A stretch of 46,139 bases of DNA from positions 1 through 46,139 of the forward strand of contig JAPULC010000202.1 in assembly GCA_027295305.1 (NCBI GenBank), in the 5' to 3' direction. The DNA is from Gammaproteobacteria bacterium (lineage in GTDB: Bacteria; Pseudomonadota; Gammaproteobacteria; Pseudomonadales; Azotimanducaceae). The notes below the pieces were generated by a model that saw only the letters and a list, made by a program, of their open reading frames with translations, ran no database searches and was not told where the DNA came from. Of the stretch, positions 16,664-25,545 are shown piece after piece (within the stretch, counting starts at the first letter, position 1; every line of letters begins with the position of its first letter). The position numbers and the translations under genes were made by a program.

Positions 16664-17521
16664 CTAAAGAAACTCGCTTAAGTCTACGCCCAGGTCCCGG
16701 TCGATCTTTTCGATGAAATCGCTGTCGTCTGCCGATCCAAAAACATCAATGAGGTGTTCATCTGTACTGGCCGCACGCCAGCCCAGGAAGATCAGCGAGT
16801 CCGGACCCACGGGGTGGCGGAGGCGCTTTGTCCCACTCTCGATGATGTACTGGATCTTGTTTGACACAAGGTTCGGTGGCGCTTCCTCCTTTGCGGCATT
16901 CTTGAAGAATGCATGGATGCGCCGCCCCTGTGGGTAGATGGTATCGCTCCGGTACGCCGGGAGGGCCGTCGTCGTCATGGGTGTTGTAATAATTCCTGGT
17001 TCGACAAGGGCGACACGGACGCCAAATGCGTTGACTTCCTGTGCAAGGATCTCTGTGAACGCCTCCAGGGCGAACTTGGATGCGGAATAGGCGGCATCCG
17101 GTGCAAAGGCAGCAAGGCCGGCAACTGATGTGATGTTTATGATGCAGCCGCTCCCACGTTTGCGCATCGCCGGGACCACAGCCTTGCAGCACTTCACTGC
17201 ACCAAAGAAATTGGTCTCCATGACGGCCCGGAATTTCTGAAGGCTCTCGTCCTCAATGGCTTCGCAGCTCAATATTCCAGCATTGTTGACGAGTATGTCG
17301 ACGTCACCAAATTCCGAGAAGACTTCTGCAACTGACAGGTCGTCGTCCACATCCAGTTGACGGATCGTAACAGGCAGAGACGCTGCTTCTGCCGATGCAC
17401 CTAAATCCGAACCATCAGGATTACGCATCGTAGCAATGACATCGTAGCCGGCCCTGGCAAGCTGCAGAGCGGCATCGTACCCGATGCCCTTGCTTGTCCC
17501 GGTGATCAATACGCTGGTCAT
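16664..17521 (-). CDS. Short-chain dehydrogenase/reductase
   Basis: The 285-residue classical SDR has the cofactor site TGTSKGIG (residues 7-14), NNAG (79-82), a catalytic Ser at 132 and the Tyr145-x-x-x-Lys149 pair in YSASK. GIITTPM follows, as in the 17-beta-hydroxysteroid or retinol dehydrogenase-like subgroup. The long C-terminal tail (GPDSLIFLGWRAASTDEHL) also fits that subgroup. A GAGGGAG ribosome-binding site precedes the ATG at 17521. It is divergent from the membrane GST-like gene, with 229 bases between them. Confidence 0.85.
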   Translation of the reverse strand: MTSVLITGTSKGIGYDAALQLARAGYDVIATMRNPDGSDLGASAEAASLPVTIRQLDVDDDLSVAEVFSEFGDVDILVNNAGILSCEAIEDESLQKFRAVMETNFFGAVKCCKAVVPAMRKRGSGCIINITSVAGLAAFAPDAAYSASKFALEAFTEILAQEVNAFGVRVALVEPGIITTPMTTTALPAYRSDTIYPQGRRIHAFFKNAAKEEAPPNLVSNKIQYIIESGTKRLRHPVGPDSLIFLGWRAASTDEHLIDVFGSADDSDFIEKIDRDLGVDLSEFL

Positions 17522-17750
17522 CGTGTGTCTCCCTCGGTAGTGAAAGTTAGGGCTGTTCGGCCCACCTACTCTGGAAGCGAGGACGAGTGCACAGCCGCTA
17601 GTTTCTTCAGCGCAATCCTACATCGTTCGCCCTGAGCTTGCGTTGGTCCGCTCTTGCGGTAGCCTTTCGCCATCGTTGGTGCCTTAAATTATGGGTCTCA
17701 CAGGGCGCCGCCCAACTCCTCGACAACTTCACAGCTGGAGGAACGACACA

Positions 17751-18578
17751 ATGCATCGGGTTGATGTCTACGGTGTGGATCACTCGCCATGGGTTCAGGC
17801 GGTATTACTCGGATTACACGACGCCAGGATTTCCCACTCACTGACATCGCTTCCCCCGCTTGAAACTTTCCTCAAGTCCGGCGTCATGATGCCGGCCGCA
17901 AGGATCGATGGTGGCCCCTGGCAGCTGGAATCGGCTGACATTCTCCGCAATGTCGGCTTCAAATCTATCACGGATGAGCAGATGCAACTCGTGCGCGGCG
18001 CATGGCAGGGCGTCACGCATCGGGCTGACGGCGCAGCACTCTTCTGGGGAGGGTTCAGTCTCGCAGGAGATCGCAGTCCATCTTTTGGTCGCCGACTCGT
18101 GAACAATTTCCTTCGGAGCTTCGTGACGCTCTACTTTTACCTGCTGATTCGCTCCCTGGTCCTGCTTGTTCGACCCCCGGACCCCGAGAACTTTGGCGAT
18201 CAATTCCTGCCCTTTGAAGAAATGCTGGCAGCGCCCGGCGCGCCTTACCTGAGTGGTAACGAACCCAACACACTCGACTTCCTTCTGTTCGGCATCATCC
18301 AGTGTCACTGCAGCATCTATGTGCCACCTGTGACTGCACTGCAGTCCGACTCACGCCTCGGGAAGTTGCGCGCCTGGATCGGCACTATGCAGGAGAGATT
18401 CAAGGACTATGACCACCTTTATTCAGGTGCTTACTTTGCGCCCCATTCAAAACCAACTACCTGGGCTTCTCCGCTTGAGCGAACCACTTTCTGGCTAGGC
18501 GCAGTTCTCATGATCGTGCTATTTCCCGTCACCGTCCCACTGGTTGCATTCCTGGCGATCCGCAACCGGAGATCATGA
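17751..18578 (+). CDS. GST-like protein with membrane segments
   Basis: The 275-residue product starts with ATG at 17751 behind GGAGGAACGACACA. The N-terminus (MHRVDVYGVDHSPWVQAVLL) looks like a thioredoxin-fold GST domain with a Ser-Pro-Trp active-site turn, and RIDGGPWQLESADILRN resembles the glutathione-binding ES motif. Two hydrophobic stretches follow: one mid-protein (TLYFYLLIRSLVLLV) and one at the C-terminus (FWLGAVLMIVLFPVTVPLVA). This suggests a membrane-bound GST relative. I know of no function for this arrangement. Confidence 0.65.
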   Translation: MHRVDVYGVDHSPWVQAVLLGLHDARISHSLTSLPPLETFLKSGVMMPAARIDGGPWQLESADILRNVGFKSITDEQMQLVRGAWQGVTHRADGAALFWGGFSLAGDRSPSFGRRLVNNFLRSFVTLYFYLLIRSLVLLVRPPDPENFGDQFLPFEEMLAAPGAPYLSGNEPNTLDFLLFGIIQCHCSIYVPPVTALQSDSRLGKLRAWIGTMQERFKDYDHLYSGAYFAPHSKPTTWASPLERTTFWLGAVLMIVLFPVTVPLVAFLAIRNRRS

Positions 18579-18626
18579 TTAGGGACTCGGTCAGGTCGGA
18601 TACCGACTATTACATCCACGATGCGG

Positions 18627-18926
18627 CTAGGATGGCGGCGTAAAGCCCTCCACCAGCACGACTTTCGATACGGTCGCATCGCGTCGCCAGTCGATGATCT
18701 TCGCGTAATCCTCGGACTGCCAGAACGCGTTGGCGTGCTCTAGATCCGGAAACTCGAGCACCACGAGACGCGCGGGCCGCCAATCGCCTTCCAGCACCTG
18801 GGACTCGCCCCCACGTACCAGATAGCGCCCGCCATGCGAGGCGATCACCTCCCCGACTGCCTGCTGGTATTTTCCGAAAGTCTCGGCATCTCTGATCTCG
18901 ACATCGGCTATGAGGTATGCGGTCAT
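18627..18926 (-). CDS. DUF1330 family protein
   Basis: A 99-residue protein starts at an ATG preceded by AGGAG (18926); the longer frame from 18947 has no such site. It shows the DUF1330 pattern: AYLIADVEIRD, then YLVRGGESQVLEGDW, VVLEFPDLEHANAFW and a YAKIIDWR segment. These are small dimeric alpha/beta (ferredoxin-like) barrels. The biochemical role is unknown. It is convergent with the membrane GST-like gene, 48 bases apart. Confidence 0.85.
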   Translation of the reverse strand: MTAYLIADVEIRDAETFGKYQQAVGEVIASHGGRYLVRGGESQVLEGDWRPARLVVLEFPDLEHANAFWQSEDYAKIIDWRRDATVSKVVLVEGFTPPS

Positions 18927-19149
18927 GGCTTTCTCCTGCTGACACACGCAGAGTCAGGGCTCACCTCGACCTCGTTCGACTCGCGTCTGGGGCTTTCGAC
19001 ACCTCGGGTGACAGTACCATGCGGGGGAGGCTGGCTCCGTACGGACTTGGCTTCGGCGAGCCCGGGGGTGACTCCTTCGCCCTGTGTAGAATGGTGACGG
19101 CGCCCTCGCCCGAAAGGTCGAAGCTGACAACTACCATAAGGAGGGGACC

Positions 19150-19878
19150 ATGGGGATTCTGGTTCAGCGACAATTCAGCGTCGCACGGGATGATCGACGC
19201 GAGTTCGAACGTCAGAGCCGACTGGGAGTGTGGGAGAACATGCGCCACAACGGCGCGCAGATGATTGCCTACGGCACTTGGGCATTCGGCGGCCGTGGCG
19301 ATGTGGTCGTCACCCACTCCGTCTACGAGAACTTCGATCATTGGACCGCTACACGTGCCTGGGGCGAGTTCGCGACGGAGAACGCGCGGGTGGAGGAGAC
19401 GCGTCACATTCGTGCCATTCACGCAGGCAGGAACCGTCTGGTAACGGAATCGTCCGCGCGCATCATCGACTACGACGACGAACTTTCGGAACCCACCCCG
19501 CGCTATCGCAATGTCGGAGAGCCTTTGGCTGCACTGCCGTCGACGTTCGGTCCGCAATCCATCGTGGAGCAATCGGAATTTTCTCTGCAGCGGGGCGGCG
19601 AGGATGCGCTAGCGAGCACTCTGCGCGACACCATCTGGCCGTGGCTCACCTCCCAGGGAGCCCGCATCGTGATCTTTGGTCACGACCCGTTGCAAAGCGA
19701 CGACAACGTGGTGACGTACATCGCGTATCGCGACATCAGTCACTGGAACGAGCTCAAGGGTCGCCGCGCGAAGGTCCCCGACGCAGTCGCAGCGGCCCGG
19801 GAAGCATTGCACCCGCTCGTGGAATCGCAATCGAGCCAGCTGCTGATGGTGATGACCGAGTTTGGCGCGAGCGCCTGA
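19150..19878 (+). CDS. Tandem NIPSNAP-like dimeric alpha/beta-barrel protein
   Basis: The 242-residue protein looks internally duplicated. The first half (VQRQFSVARDDRREFERQSR to YENFDHWTATRAW) and the second (EQSEFSLQRGGEDALASTLR to YRDISHWNELKGRR) share the order: strand, helix, W-containing loop, strand, HW motif. This is typical of two fused NIPSNAP or dimeric alpha/beta-barrel units. No catalytic motif is evident. The ribosome-binding site TAAGGAGG is strong, and the cupin gene follows 14 bases after the stop with its own TAAGGAG, so the two form an operon. Confidence 0.6.
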   Translation: MGILVQRQFSVARDDRREFERQSRLGVWENMRHNGAQMIAYGTWAFGGRGDVVVTHSVYENFDHWTATRAWGEFATENARVEETRHIRAIHAGRNRLVTESSARIIDYDDELSEPTPRYRNVGEPLAALPSTFGPQSIVEQSEFSLQRGGEDALASTLRDTIWPWLTSQGARIVIFGHDPLQSDDNVVTYIAYRDISHWNELKGRRAKVPDAVAAAREALHPLVESQSSQLLMVMTEFGASA

Positions 19879-19892
19879 CCTAAGGAGATCCC

Positions 19893-20222
19893 ATGATCAT
19901 CAGCAAAGTGCCTCGCCCCGATTGGACTCTGCTTCCGGTCGACGGGTGCGTTGGCGTCGAAGGTCGCGTGCTCTTCACCGATTCGAAGCTCGTCGTCGCG
20001 ATGCTCAGACTGAAGCCTGATGGAACGATTCACGAACACGCCGCCGACTGGAACATCCATGCAATATGCATCGAGGGCGAAGGCTACGTGAGCGTCGACG
20101 ACGAGATTGCCGAGCTACGCGCGGGTCAGTCTGTGGAGTGGCCCGCCGGCAAGCGTCATCGTCTCTGGACGGAGGGCACGTCGATGGTGACTCTGATGCT
20201 CGAGCACGTCGAGCGGAGATAG
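19893..20222 (+). CDS. Cupin domain protein
   Basis: A 109-residue single-domain cupin. The first metal motif is GTIHEHAADWNIHAICIEGEG, with three candidate His ligands, and the second is VEWPAGKRHRLWTEG, with one His. Small cupins of this size act as isomerases, dioxygenases or binding proteins. Tight linkage to the preceding NIPSNAP-like gene suggests a shared pathway, which is unidentified. Confidence 0.8.
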   Translation: MIISKVPRPDWTLLPVDGCVGVEGRVLFTDSKLVVAMLRLKPDGTIHEHAADWNIHAICIEGEGYVSVDDEIAELRAGQSVEWPAGKRHRLWTEGTSMVTLMLEHVERR

Positions 20223-20329
20223 CGCCTATGACATTGCCATCGAGATCTTCGTGATTCAAGCCGACGTCCAAGGTCAGAGGCTTCATCTGGCAACCGCTCC
20301 GACTCTGTTCTCACCTCGCGGGATCGATG

Positions 20330-20366
20330 CCGCCAGGGACGGCAATTTCCGTACAAGAACTAGCTA
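20330..20366 (-). repeat. Structured repeat, copy C (short remnant)
   Basis: Read on the reverse strand, this begins TAGCTAGTTCTTGT and continues GAAATTGCCGTCCCTGGCG, closely matching the left end of the copies at 6672 and 33263. Similarity is lost after about 37 bases. The MFS stop codon (20364-20366) is the first TAG of the remnant. Confidence 0.6.
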
Positions 20367-21587
20367 ATCGATGGAGCGAAGGGCGCGCACCGGAGAGAGC
20401 GCAAGCCACAGACAAGGAATCGTAAAGCCCGCCACGGCAACGCTCAGCGCCGGCACCATGCCCACGAACTGGCCGAGCAATCCTCCCGTCAACATGCCCA
20501 GGATGCCGATACCGCCGACCACGAATTCGAAGCTCGCATTCATCCGTCCGAGCAGATGGTCCGGCGTCAACGCTTGTCGTACGCTCATCTGCGAGATCAG
20601 GAAGATGGCAAACGCGATGTCGCCTACGAGCTGATTTGTAAACAGCAGCACTAACGCTTCTGTCTCGTCGACGAGCGCCGCCAAGGGCACCAGCGTCGCC
20701 AACGGAATCCCGAAAATCAGTGCTCCCACCATGACACGCCCGATTCCGAAGCGCCTCGTCAGTGGGTTGACGATGGCCGCGCCCACGAGCGCGCCGACTC
20801 CGCCTGCGCCGATGAGCAGACCCAGCATGATGGGGCCCAGCCCGATCACCTTCAGCACATAGAGGGCATAGAGCGTTGCAAAGAAGCCGCCGAAAAAGAA
20901 TTGCGCCGACAACGCAACGGCAAGCGCGCGCAACTCACGCGTACCCCACACGAAGCGCACGCCGTAGGCGATCTCGGCAATGACGCCGCCGTTGCGGTCC
21001 GTTGCACGCGTGGGCTCCTGCAACCGGATTGTGAATAGCGAAAGTGCCGATAACAGAAACGTGAGCGCATCGACGAGCAGCGCAAACGTCGCAGAGACCA
21101 TCTGCACTAACGCACCGCCGATTCCGGGGGATGCCACCTCGGCCACCGAGGCGCTCGCAGAGAGCTTGCTGTTGGACTGCAAGAGTTCTTCCGACACAAC
21201 CAGGGTAGGCAGATATGAGCGGTATGCGATGTCGAACAGCACCGTCAGCGCGCCGACCAGAAACACGATCGCGTAGAGGCCGGACATGGCAAGCGCCCCT
21301 GAGATAAGCAGAACAACAGCGAGCATCAGGAGCACGAAGCGCCCGAGATCCGCACCAATGAGCAATGGTTTGCGGGGTAAGCGGTCGACCCAAACCCCCG
21401 CGTACAGCCCGATCAGCACTGCGGGTAGAGCACGTGCGGTCTCGAGCAGACCCATCTGGGCGGGGGATGCGTCGAGCACCAATATCGCCACGAGCGGAAT
21501 CGCGCCCATCCAGTTGCCGAACTCGGATACGCTCTGGGCAAACCAGAGGCGCGAGAAGTTGCTGGGTTTGAGTCGAAGCGAACTCAT
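20364..21587 (-). CDS. MFS transporter, EntS-like exporter group
   Basis: This is a 407-residue polytopic inner-membrane protein with about 12 predicted helices and the MFS loop motif GVWVDRLPRKPLL between helices 2 and 3. The N-terminus (FSRLWFAQSVSEFGNWM) is typical of the enterobactin-exporter/transmembrane secretion effector group, proton-driven exporters of siderophores or drugs. It lies 137 bases downstream of the VWA gene on the same strand and could belong to that operon. The substrate is unknown. The stop codon lies in a repeat remnant. Confidence 0.88.
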   Translation of the reverse strand: MSSLRLKPSNFSRLWFAQSVSEFGNWMGAIPLVAILVLDASPAQMGLLETARALPAVLIGLYAGVWVDRLPRKPLLIGADLGRFVLLMLAVVLLISGALAMSGLYAIVFLVGALTVLFDIAYRSYLPTLVVSEELLQSNSKLSASASVAEVASPGIGGALVQMVSATFALLVDALTFLLSALSLFTIRLQEPTRATDRNGGVIAEIAYGVRFVWGTRELRALAVALSAQFFFGGFFATLYALYVLKVIGLGPIMLGLLIGAGGVGALVGAAIVNPLTRRFGIGRVMVGALIFGIPLATLVPLAALVDETEALVLLFTNQLVGDIAFAIFLISQMSVRQALTPDHLLGRMNASFEFVVGGIGILGMLTGGLLGQFVGMVPALSVAVAGFTIPCLWLALSPVRALRSID

Positions 21588-21724
21588 CTTTTTGCTCAGA
21601 GGTCCGCTCTTCGGAGGTGGACTGTCGGATCAACCCACGGGGCGCGTCGGTCTATCCGCTCAACTCGGCAATGGCTTTCACCAACTCCCGCGAGGACTCG
21701 CTGCGCACGGGCCCGAACACACGG

Positions 21725-23893
21725 CTAATTGGTTGTGCCGCGGCCGATGCGCTTGCGTTTGTGTTGCACGTAATCGACGAGGATGTATTCGCCGAGCTGT
21801 TCCGGTGTGGTGTAGAAGACGCGGCCCCCATTGATCTTCGCCATCTGACCGACGAACTCACGCAGATAAAAGCTCGTGTCGAGCATGAACGTGTTAATGG
21901 TGATGCCCTTGCGCGTACACCGCATCACCGCTTTCAACGTCTCGGCGATGGTGATGGGGCTCGGTGGATAAGCAAACATTGCCTCCCCGTTTTCGAGGTG
22001 CGAGGTGGGCTCGCCATCGGTGATCATGATCACCTGCTTGGAGGCCCCCTGATGCTTCGCGAGAAGCTTCTCCGCTACTAACAGCGCGTGCTGAACATTG
22101 GTCCCGAGCACGTAGTCGTCCCACTGCAGAAAGGGAAGCTCGTGTGCCTTGAGCTCTCGGGCGTAAGCAGAGAAGCCAACGAGGTAGAGCGAGTCCTTCG
22201 AGTACATCGAGGAGATCAGACTGTGCAGCGCGAGGGCCACGCGTTTCGCGGCGGGAAACGCACCCCTGCGCTCCATTGACCAGGAGAGGTCCACCATCAT
22301 CACCGTTGCAGTCTCGGTGATGAGCTCGCTGCGATATATCTCGAAGTCCTCTGGCTCGAGATGCACCGGCGTCTTCGGACCCTCGCGTTCAAGGGCATTG
22401 CGAATGGTGCGCGACATGTTCAGATGGAAGGGATCGCCATACTCGTACGGCTTGGTGGTCTCCAACCGCTCACCGAAACGTCCCTCCACGGGTACCGCGT
22501 GATTTCCAAGCGCGTGCTTCTTGAGCTGCTGGTAGAGCTCGCCAAGAGCTTTCTGGCCGATCATGCGCGTCCCGCGCGGGGTCAGCTCCCAATCGTCCTT
22601 CTCCTTGCGAATGTAACCCGCATCTTCCAGCGCCTTCATGAGCTGCTTGATCTGTTCCAGATCCTCTTCAGCATCCTCACCGAGAAGCTCCCTGAGCTTG
22701 TCGGGGTCGATGCCGGATAAGTCGGCATCCATGTGCGCCTGACGCAGCTGCTGCTCGAGGGAATCGAGGTCCTGCATCTCGCGCATCAGCTCCATCGCAG
22801 CTTGAAGATCCACCGGCTGATCGCCGCGAAACGGATACGCTGTCCCGGGATTCAGATACTGCAGCTCCTTCGACAGCATGCGGAGCTCGCGCTCGAGCTC
22901 CGGGTCCCCCAGCTTGCCGGCGAGAAGCGTCTGCAGAATGTCGCGCTGAGAAGAAGGCAGCGACGCCATGAGTGACTGCATGGCCGCCATCTGCTGCTGC
23001 ATCTGCTCGAGAAGCTCGTCGAGAGATTGCGGCGGGTTCGCTCCGAACATGTCGCCGAATTTCCCCATGAACTCGTCGAATCCGGGATCCTCTCCGGCGA
23101 TGCGCTTGACGAGCATCTCGTTCAACGCGCTGACCATCTCTTTCATGCGCTCGAGATCGCCCGCGGACATGTCCCGGATCATCTTCTCGATGTCCTTGAA
23201 GAAGGACTGCGCCATGCCGCGCTTGAGCTGATCCATCAGCTCGTCGAACTTCTGCCTGGCATCGGGGCTTAGAAACTCGTACTCCTGCAGCGCGCGTACC
23301 TGACCGCCGGCATCCTTCGGAAGCTCCTGGAGAAATGCCTCCTTCTCATCGGCGAGATTGCGCCCGATGTTGCCCATGAGGGACTTGAGAAAGTCGCTTT
23401 GGCCGTCGTCCCCGCCCGACTGCGGACCACCGGGCGACATCTCGCCGCGTTGGCCATCGTCGGTGTCCTGCTGCGCGCCATCCCCCGACTCGTTGGCGTT
23501 CCCCTCGGCGCCCTGCGAGTCGTCCTCGCCATCGGAATTGCGCGGCGGCTGGATGCGCCCTTCGCGCATGTCGTCGATCGCGCTGCGCTCGAGGTCCAGA
23601 ACCTCCCGCAGACGTTCGCGAACGTCATCCATGATGCCGCCGAGATCGAATTGCTCGAGGCGTTCGCGTCGCTGCTGCCTGAGCTGCTGCAGAAGCTCTC
23701 GCAATCCACGCACCCGCTCACCGTCCTGATTGGGCATGCCACGCTGCAGCAGGCTGCGAATTGCGTGGCGCAGGTCGCCGTAGTTCATCAGGTCGTCGGA
23801 CAGGCTCGAAAGCACTTCGCTCGGATCGAGATCCGAAATCTCCTGAGTGCCATCCCACTGGGAATAGCGAAAGCTGCTCGTGAAGAAGCTCAT
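21725..23893 (-). CDS. VWA domain protein, chelatase subunit D-like
   Basis: This 722-residue protein is the likely partner of the AAA+ gene upstream; the two overlap by four bases (23890-23893). A long, acidic, Met/Gln-rich helical region (1-470) includes a low-complexity Asp/Gly/Gln stretch around 130-165. A von Willebrand A domain follows at about 530-715. Its MIDAS metal site is visible as DLSWS (535-539), with a later TDGE (625-628). The architecture resembles BchD/CobT-type subunits that work with AAA+ motors to insert metals or remodel complexes. No tetrapyrrole or cobalamin gene is nearby, so the client is unknown. Confidence 0.82.
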   Translation of the reverse strand: MSFFTSSFRYSQWDGTQEISDLDPSEVLSSLSDDLMNYGDLRHAIRSLLQRGMPNQDGERVRGLRELLQQLRQQRRERLEQFDLGGIMDDVRERLREVLDLERSAIDDMREGRIQPPRNSDGEDDSQGAEGNANESGDGAQQDTDDGQRGEMSPGGPQSGGDDGQSDFLKSLMGNIGRNLADEKEAFLQELPKDAGGQVRALQEYEFLSPDARQKFDELMDQLKRGMAQSFFKDIEKMIRDMSAGDLERMKEMVSALNEMLVKRIAGEDPGFDEFMGKFGDMFGANPPQSLDELLEQMQQQMAAMQSLMASLPSSQRDILQTLLAGKLGDPELERELRMLSKELQYLNPGTAYPFRGDQPVDLQAAMELMREMQDLDSLEQQLRQAHMDADLSGIDPDKLRELLGEDAEEDLEQIKQLMKALEDAGYIRKEKDDWELTPRGTRMIGQKALGELYQQLKKHALGNHAVPVEGRFGERLETTKPYEYGDPFHLNMSRTIRNALEREGPKTPVHLEPEDFEIYRSELITETATVMMVDLSWSMERRGAFPAAKRVALALHSLISSMYSKDSLYLVGFSAYARELKAHELPFLQWDDYVLGTNVQHALLVAEKLLAKHQGASKQVIMITDGEPTSHLENGEAMFAYPPSPITIAETLKAVMRCTRKGITINTFMLDTSFYLREFVGQMAKINGGRVFYTTPEQLGEYILVDYVQHKRKRIGRGTTN

Positions 23894-25293
23894 CGAGCGC
23901 GATACCTCGTCTTCCCGCTCACCCGGTCCTTGTTGAGGAGCTTGTTGAGATGCATCCCTTCGAGGATGAACTCGGCTGCAGAGGCGCGCTCGGCCGGGCT
24001 CTGCGTCTCCGCCAGTCGCGAGACCGCGGCATCAAGGCCATCGATCTGCTTGATGACATCGACGTAGGATTCCGAATCGAGTCCCTCGCCGGTCTCTATG
24101 GAGACGCCTTCCGCGAACGCTCCAACGACGGGCTCGAGCTCCGAGAGATCGACAAAGCGGTTGAACACTGCAGACACCGCCGCCTGCATCAAGCGCTCCA
24201 TGACCTGATCCTCACGACCTTCCTCGACCGTCTCGAACTCCACCTTTCCCTGAAGCGAAGGAATCACGAACGGAAGATCTGAAATGCGCGGCACGACGTC
24301 CTGTTCTGCGCAACGCAGGGCTCTGCGCAGAGCGTTGGCGACCAGGCTCTCATAGTTAGCAATGGACGCGCGCACGGACACACCGGAGCGCTGTGAAATA
24401 TCGGGCGACTTGCGCGCGTGGCGTGTGAGCTCGGCCACGATCTCCTTCATGTACGGGGGCACGACGAGCTTGCGTGTCCCCATGTCGAGATCCGCGTGCT
24501 CGAAATCCATGATGCGCATCTCGTCGCGAATGGTCGTGGGATAGTGCGTGCGGATCTGAGACCCGTAGCGGTCCTTCAACGGCGTAATGATGCGCCCTCG
24601 GTTCGTATAATCTTCCGGGTTCGCAGTCGCGACGATGATCACATCCAGAGGAAGGCGGACCTTGTGGCCTTTGATCTGGATGTCACGTTCCTCCATGGCG
24701 TTGAGCAGACCTACTTGAATGCGCTCGGCGAGGTCGGGGAGCTCGTTGATGGAAAAAATTCCACGATTCGTACGCGGAATGAGCCCGTAGTGAATTGTCA
24801 GCTCGTCCGACAAATAGCGACCTTCCGCGATCTTGATGGGATCCACCTCGCCAATGAGGTCCGCGATGGTGATGTCGGGCGTCGCAAGCTTCTCGCCGTA
24901 GCGCGCGTCACGATGCAGCCAGTTGATGGCGGTGTCCTCGCCGTCCTTCGTCACGATCTCGCGGCCCTGCGCAGTGATCGGAGCAAACGGATTTTCTGGA
25001 ATCTCCGCGCCCTCGATGACCGGCGTCCACTCATCCAGAAGCGACGTCAGCATTCTAATGATGCGTGACTTTGCCTGACCGCGCTCACCGAGCAGGATGA
25101 TGTCCTGGCCCGCCAAGATTGCGTTCTCCACTTGAGGGATGACGGTTTCATCAAACCCCACGATCCCCGGGAAGACGTCCTCACCCTCTTCGAGCTTGAC
25201 GATCAGATTACGGCGCATTTCTTCCCGAACGGGCAACACTTCGTAACCGGATTCCCGAAGAGCACCGAGTGTGGCAGGTCGCTGGTTGGACAA
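23890..25293 (-). CDS. AAA+ ATPase, Mg-chelatase subunit I/MoxR-like
   Basis: The 467-residue motor has Walker A GERGQAKS at 69-76, a Walker B region reading IFSINE at 179-184 with Asn in place of the usual Asp, a sensor Asn in ATANPEDY (225) and an arginine in PLKDRYG (242). The ILLGERGQAKSR and QVGLLNAMEERDIQIKG segments match the ChlI/BchI-like family that pairs with VWA proteins. It starts with TTG at 25293, behind a perfect AGGAGG; a TATACT hexamer (25324-25329, reverse strand) could be its -10 box. It is the first gene of the AAA+/VWA unit. I infer a chaperone or metal-insertion role rather than bacteriochlorophyll synthesis. Confidence 0.85.
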   Translation of the reverse strand: MSNQRPATLGALRESGYEVLPVREEMRRNLIVKLEEGEDVFPGIVGFDETVIPQVENAILAGQDIILLGERGQAKSRIIRMLTSLLDEWTPVIEGAEIPENPFAPITAQGREIVTKDGEDTAINWLHRDARYGEKLATPDITIADLIGEVDPIKIAEGRYLSDELTIHYGLIPRTNRGIFSINELPDLAERIQVGLLNAMEERDIQIKGHKVRLPLDVIIVATANPEDYTNRGRIITPLKDRYGSQIRTHYPTTIRDEMRIMDFEHADLDMGTRKLVVPPYMKEIVAELTRHARKSPDISQRSGVSVRASIANYESLVANALRRALRCAEQDVVPRISDLPFVIPSLQGKVEFETVEEGREDQVMERLMQAAVSAVFNRFVDLSELEPVVGAFAEGVSIETGEGLDSESYVDVIKQIDGLDAAVSRLAETQSPAERASAAEFILEGMHLNKLLNKDRVSGKTRYRAR

Positions 25294-25469
25294 GGTCGAT
25301 AGCCTCCTGATGTCGACTTCGGGAGTATACCCGCTTGTCGAGGTGGATGGCCCCGAAACATAGCTGGCGGCGCGCCAACGGCTCGTCGACCGCTCGCTCC
25401 GTCACCCAAGCTACCGGGCCGCGGATACCGCAGCGCCGCCATCAAACGACGCATTCACATGGAAGACAT

Positions 25470-25495
25470 TAGTGCCAGGCGGTGTGCTGGCACTA
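25470..25495. repeat. Hairpin with 9-bp stem upstream of the AAA+ gene region
   Basis: TAGTGCCAG and CTGGCACTA flank GCGGTGTG. The loop plus right arm is also complementary, with one bulge, to 25515-25530, so two alternative foldings exist. Confidence 0.6.
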
Positions 25496-25545
25496 TCAGC
25501 TATGTGTAACGGGCGGTGCCAAGCACACCGTGCACGGCGCCGTCA

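Noticed and set aside
21725-25293. Magnesium chelatase for bacteriochlorophyll synthesis
   Set aside because: No BchH-like large subunit or other pigment gene is present, and the Walker B region differs from typical BchI.
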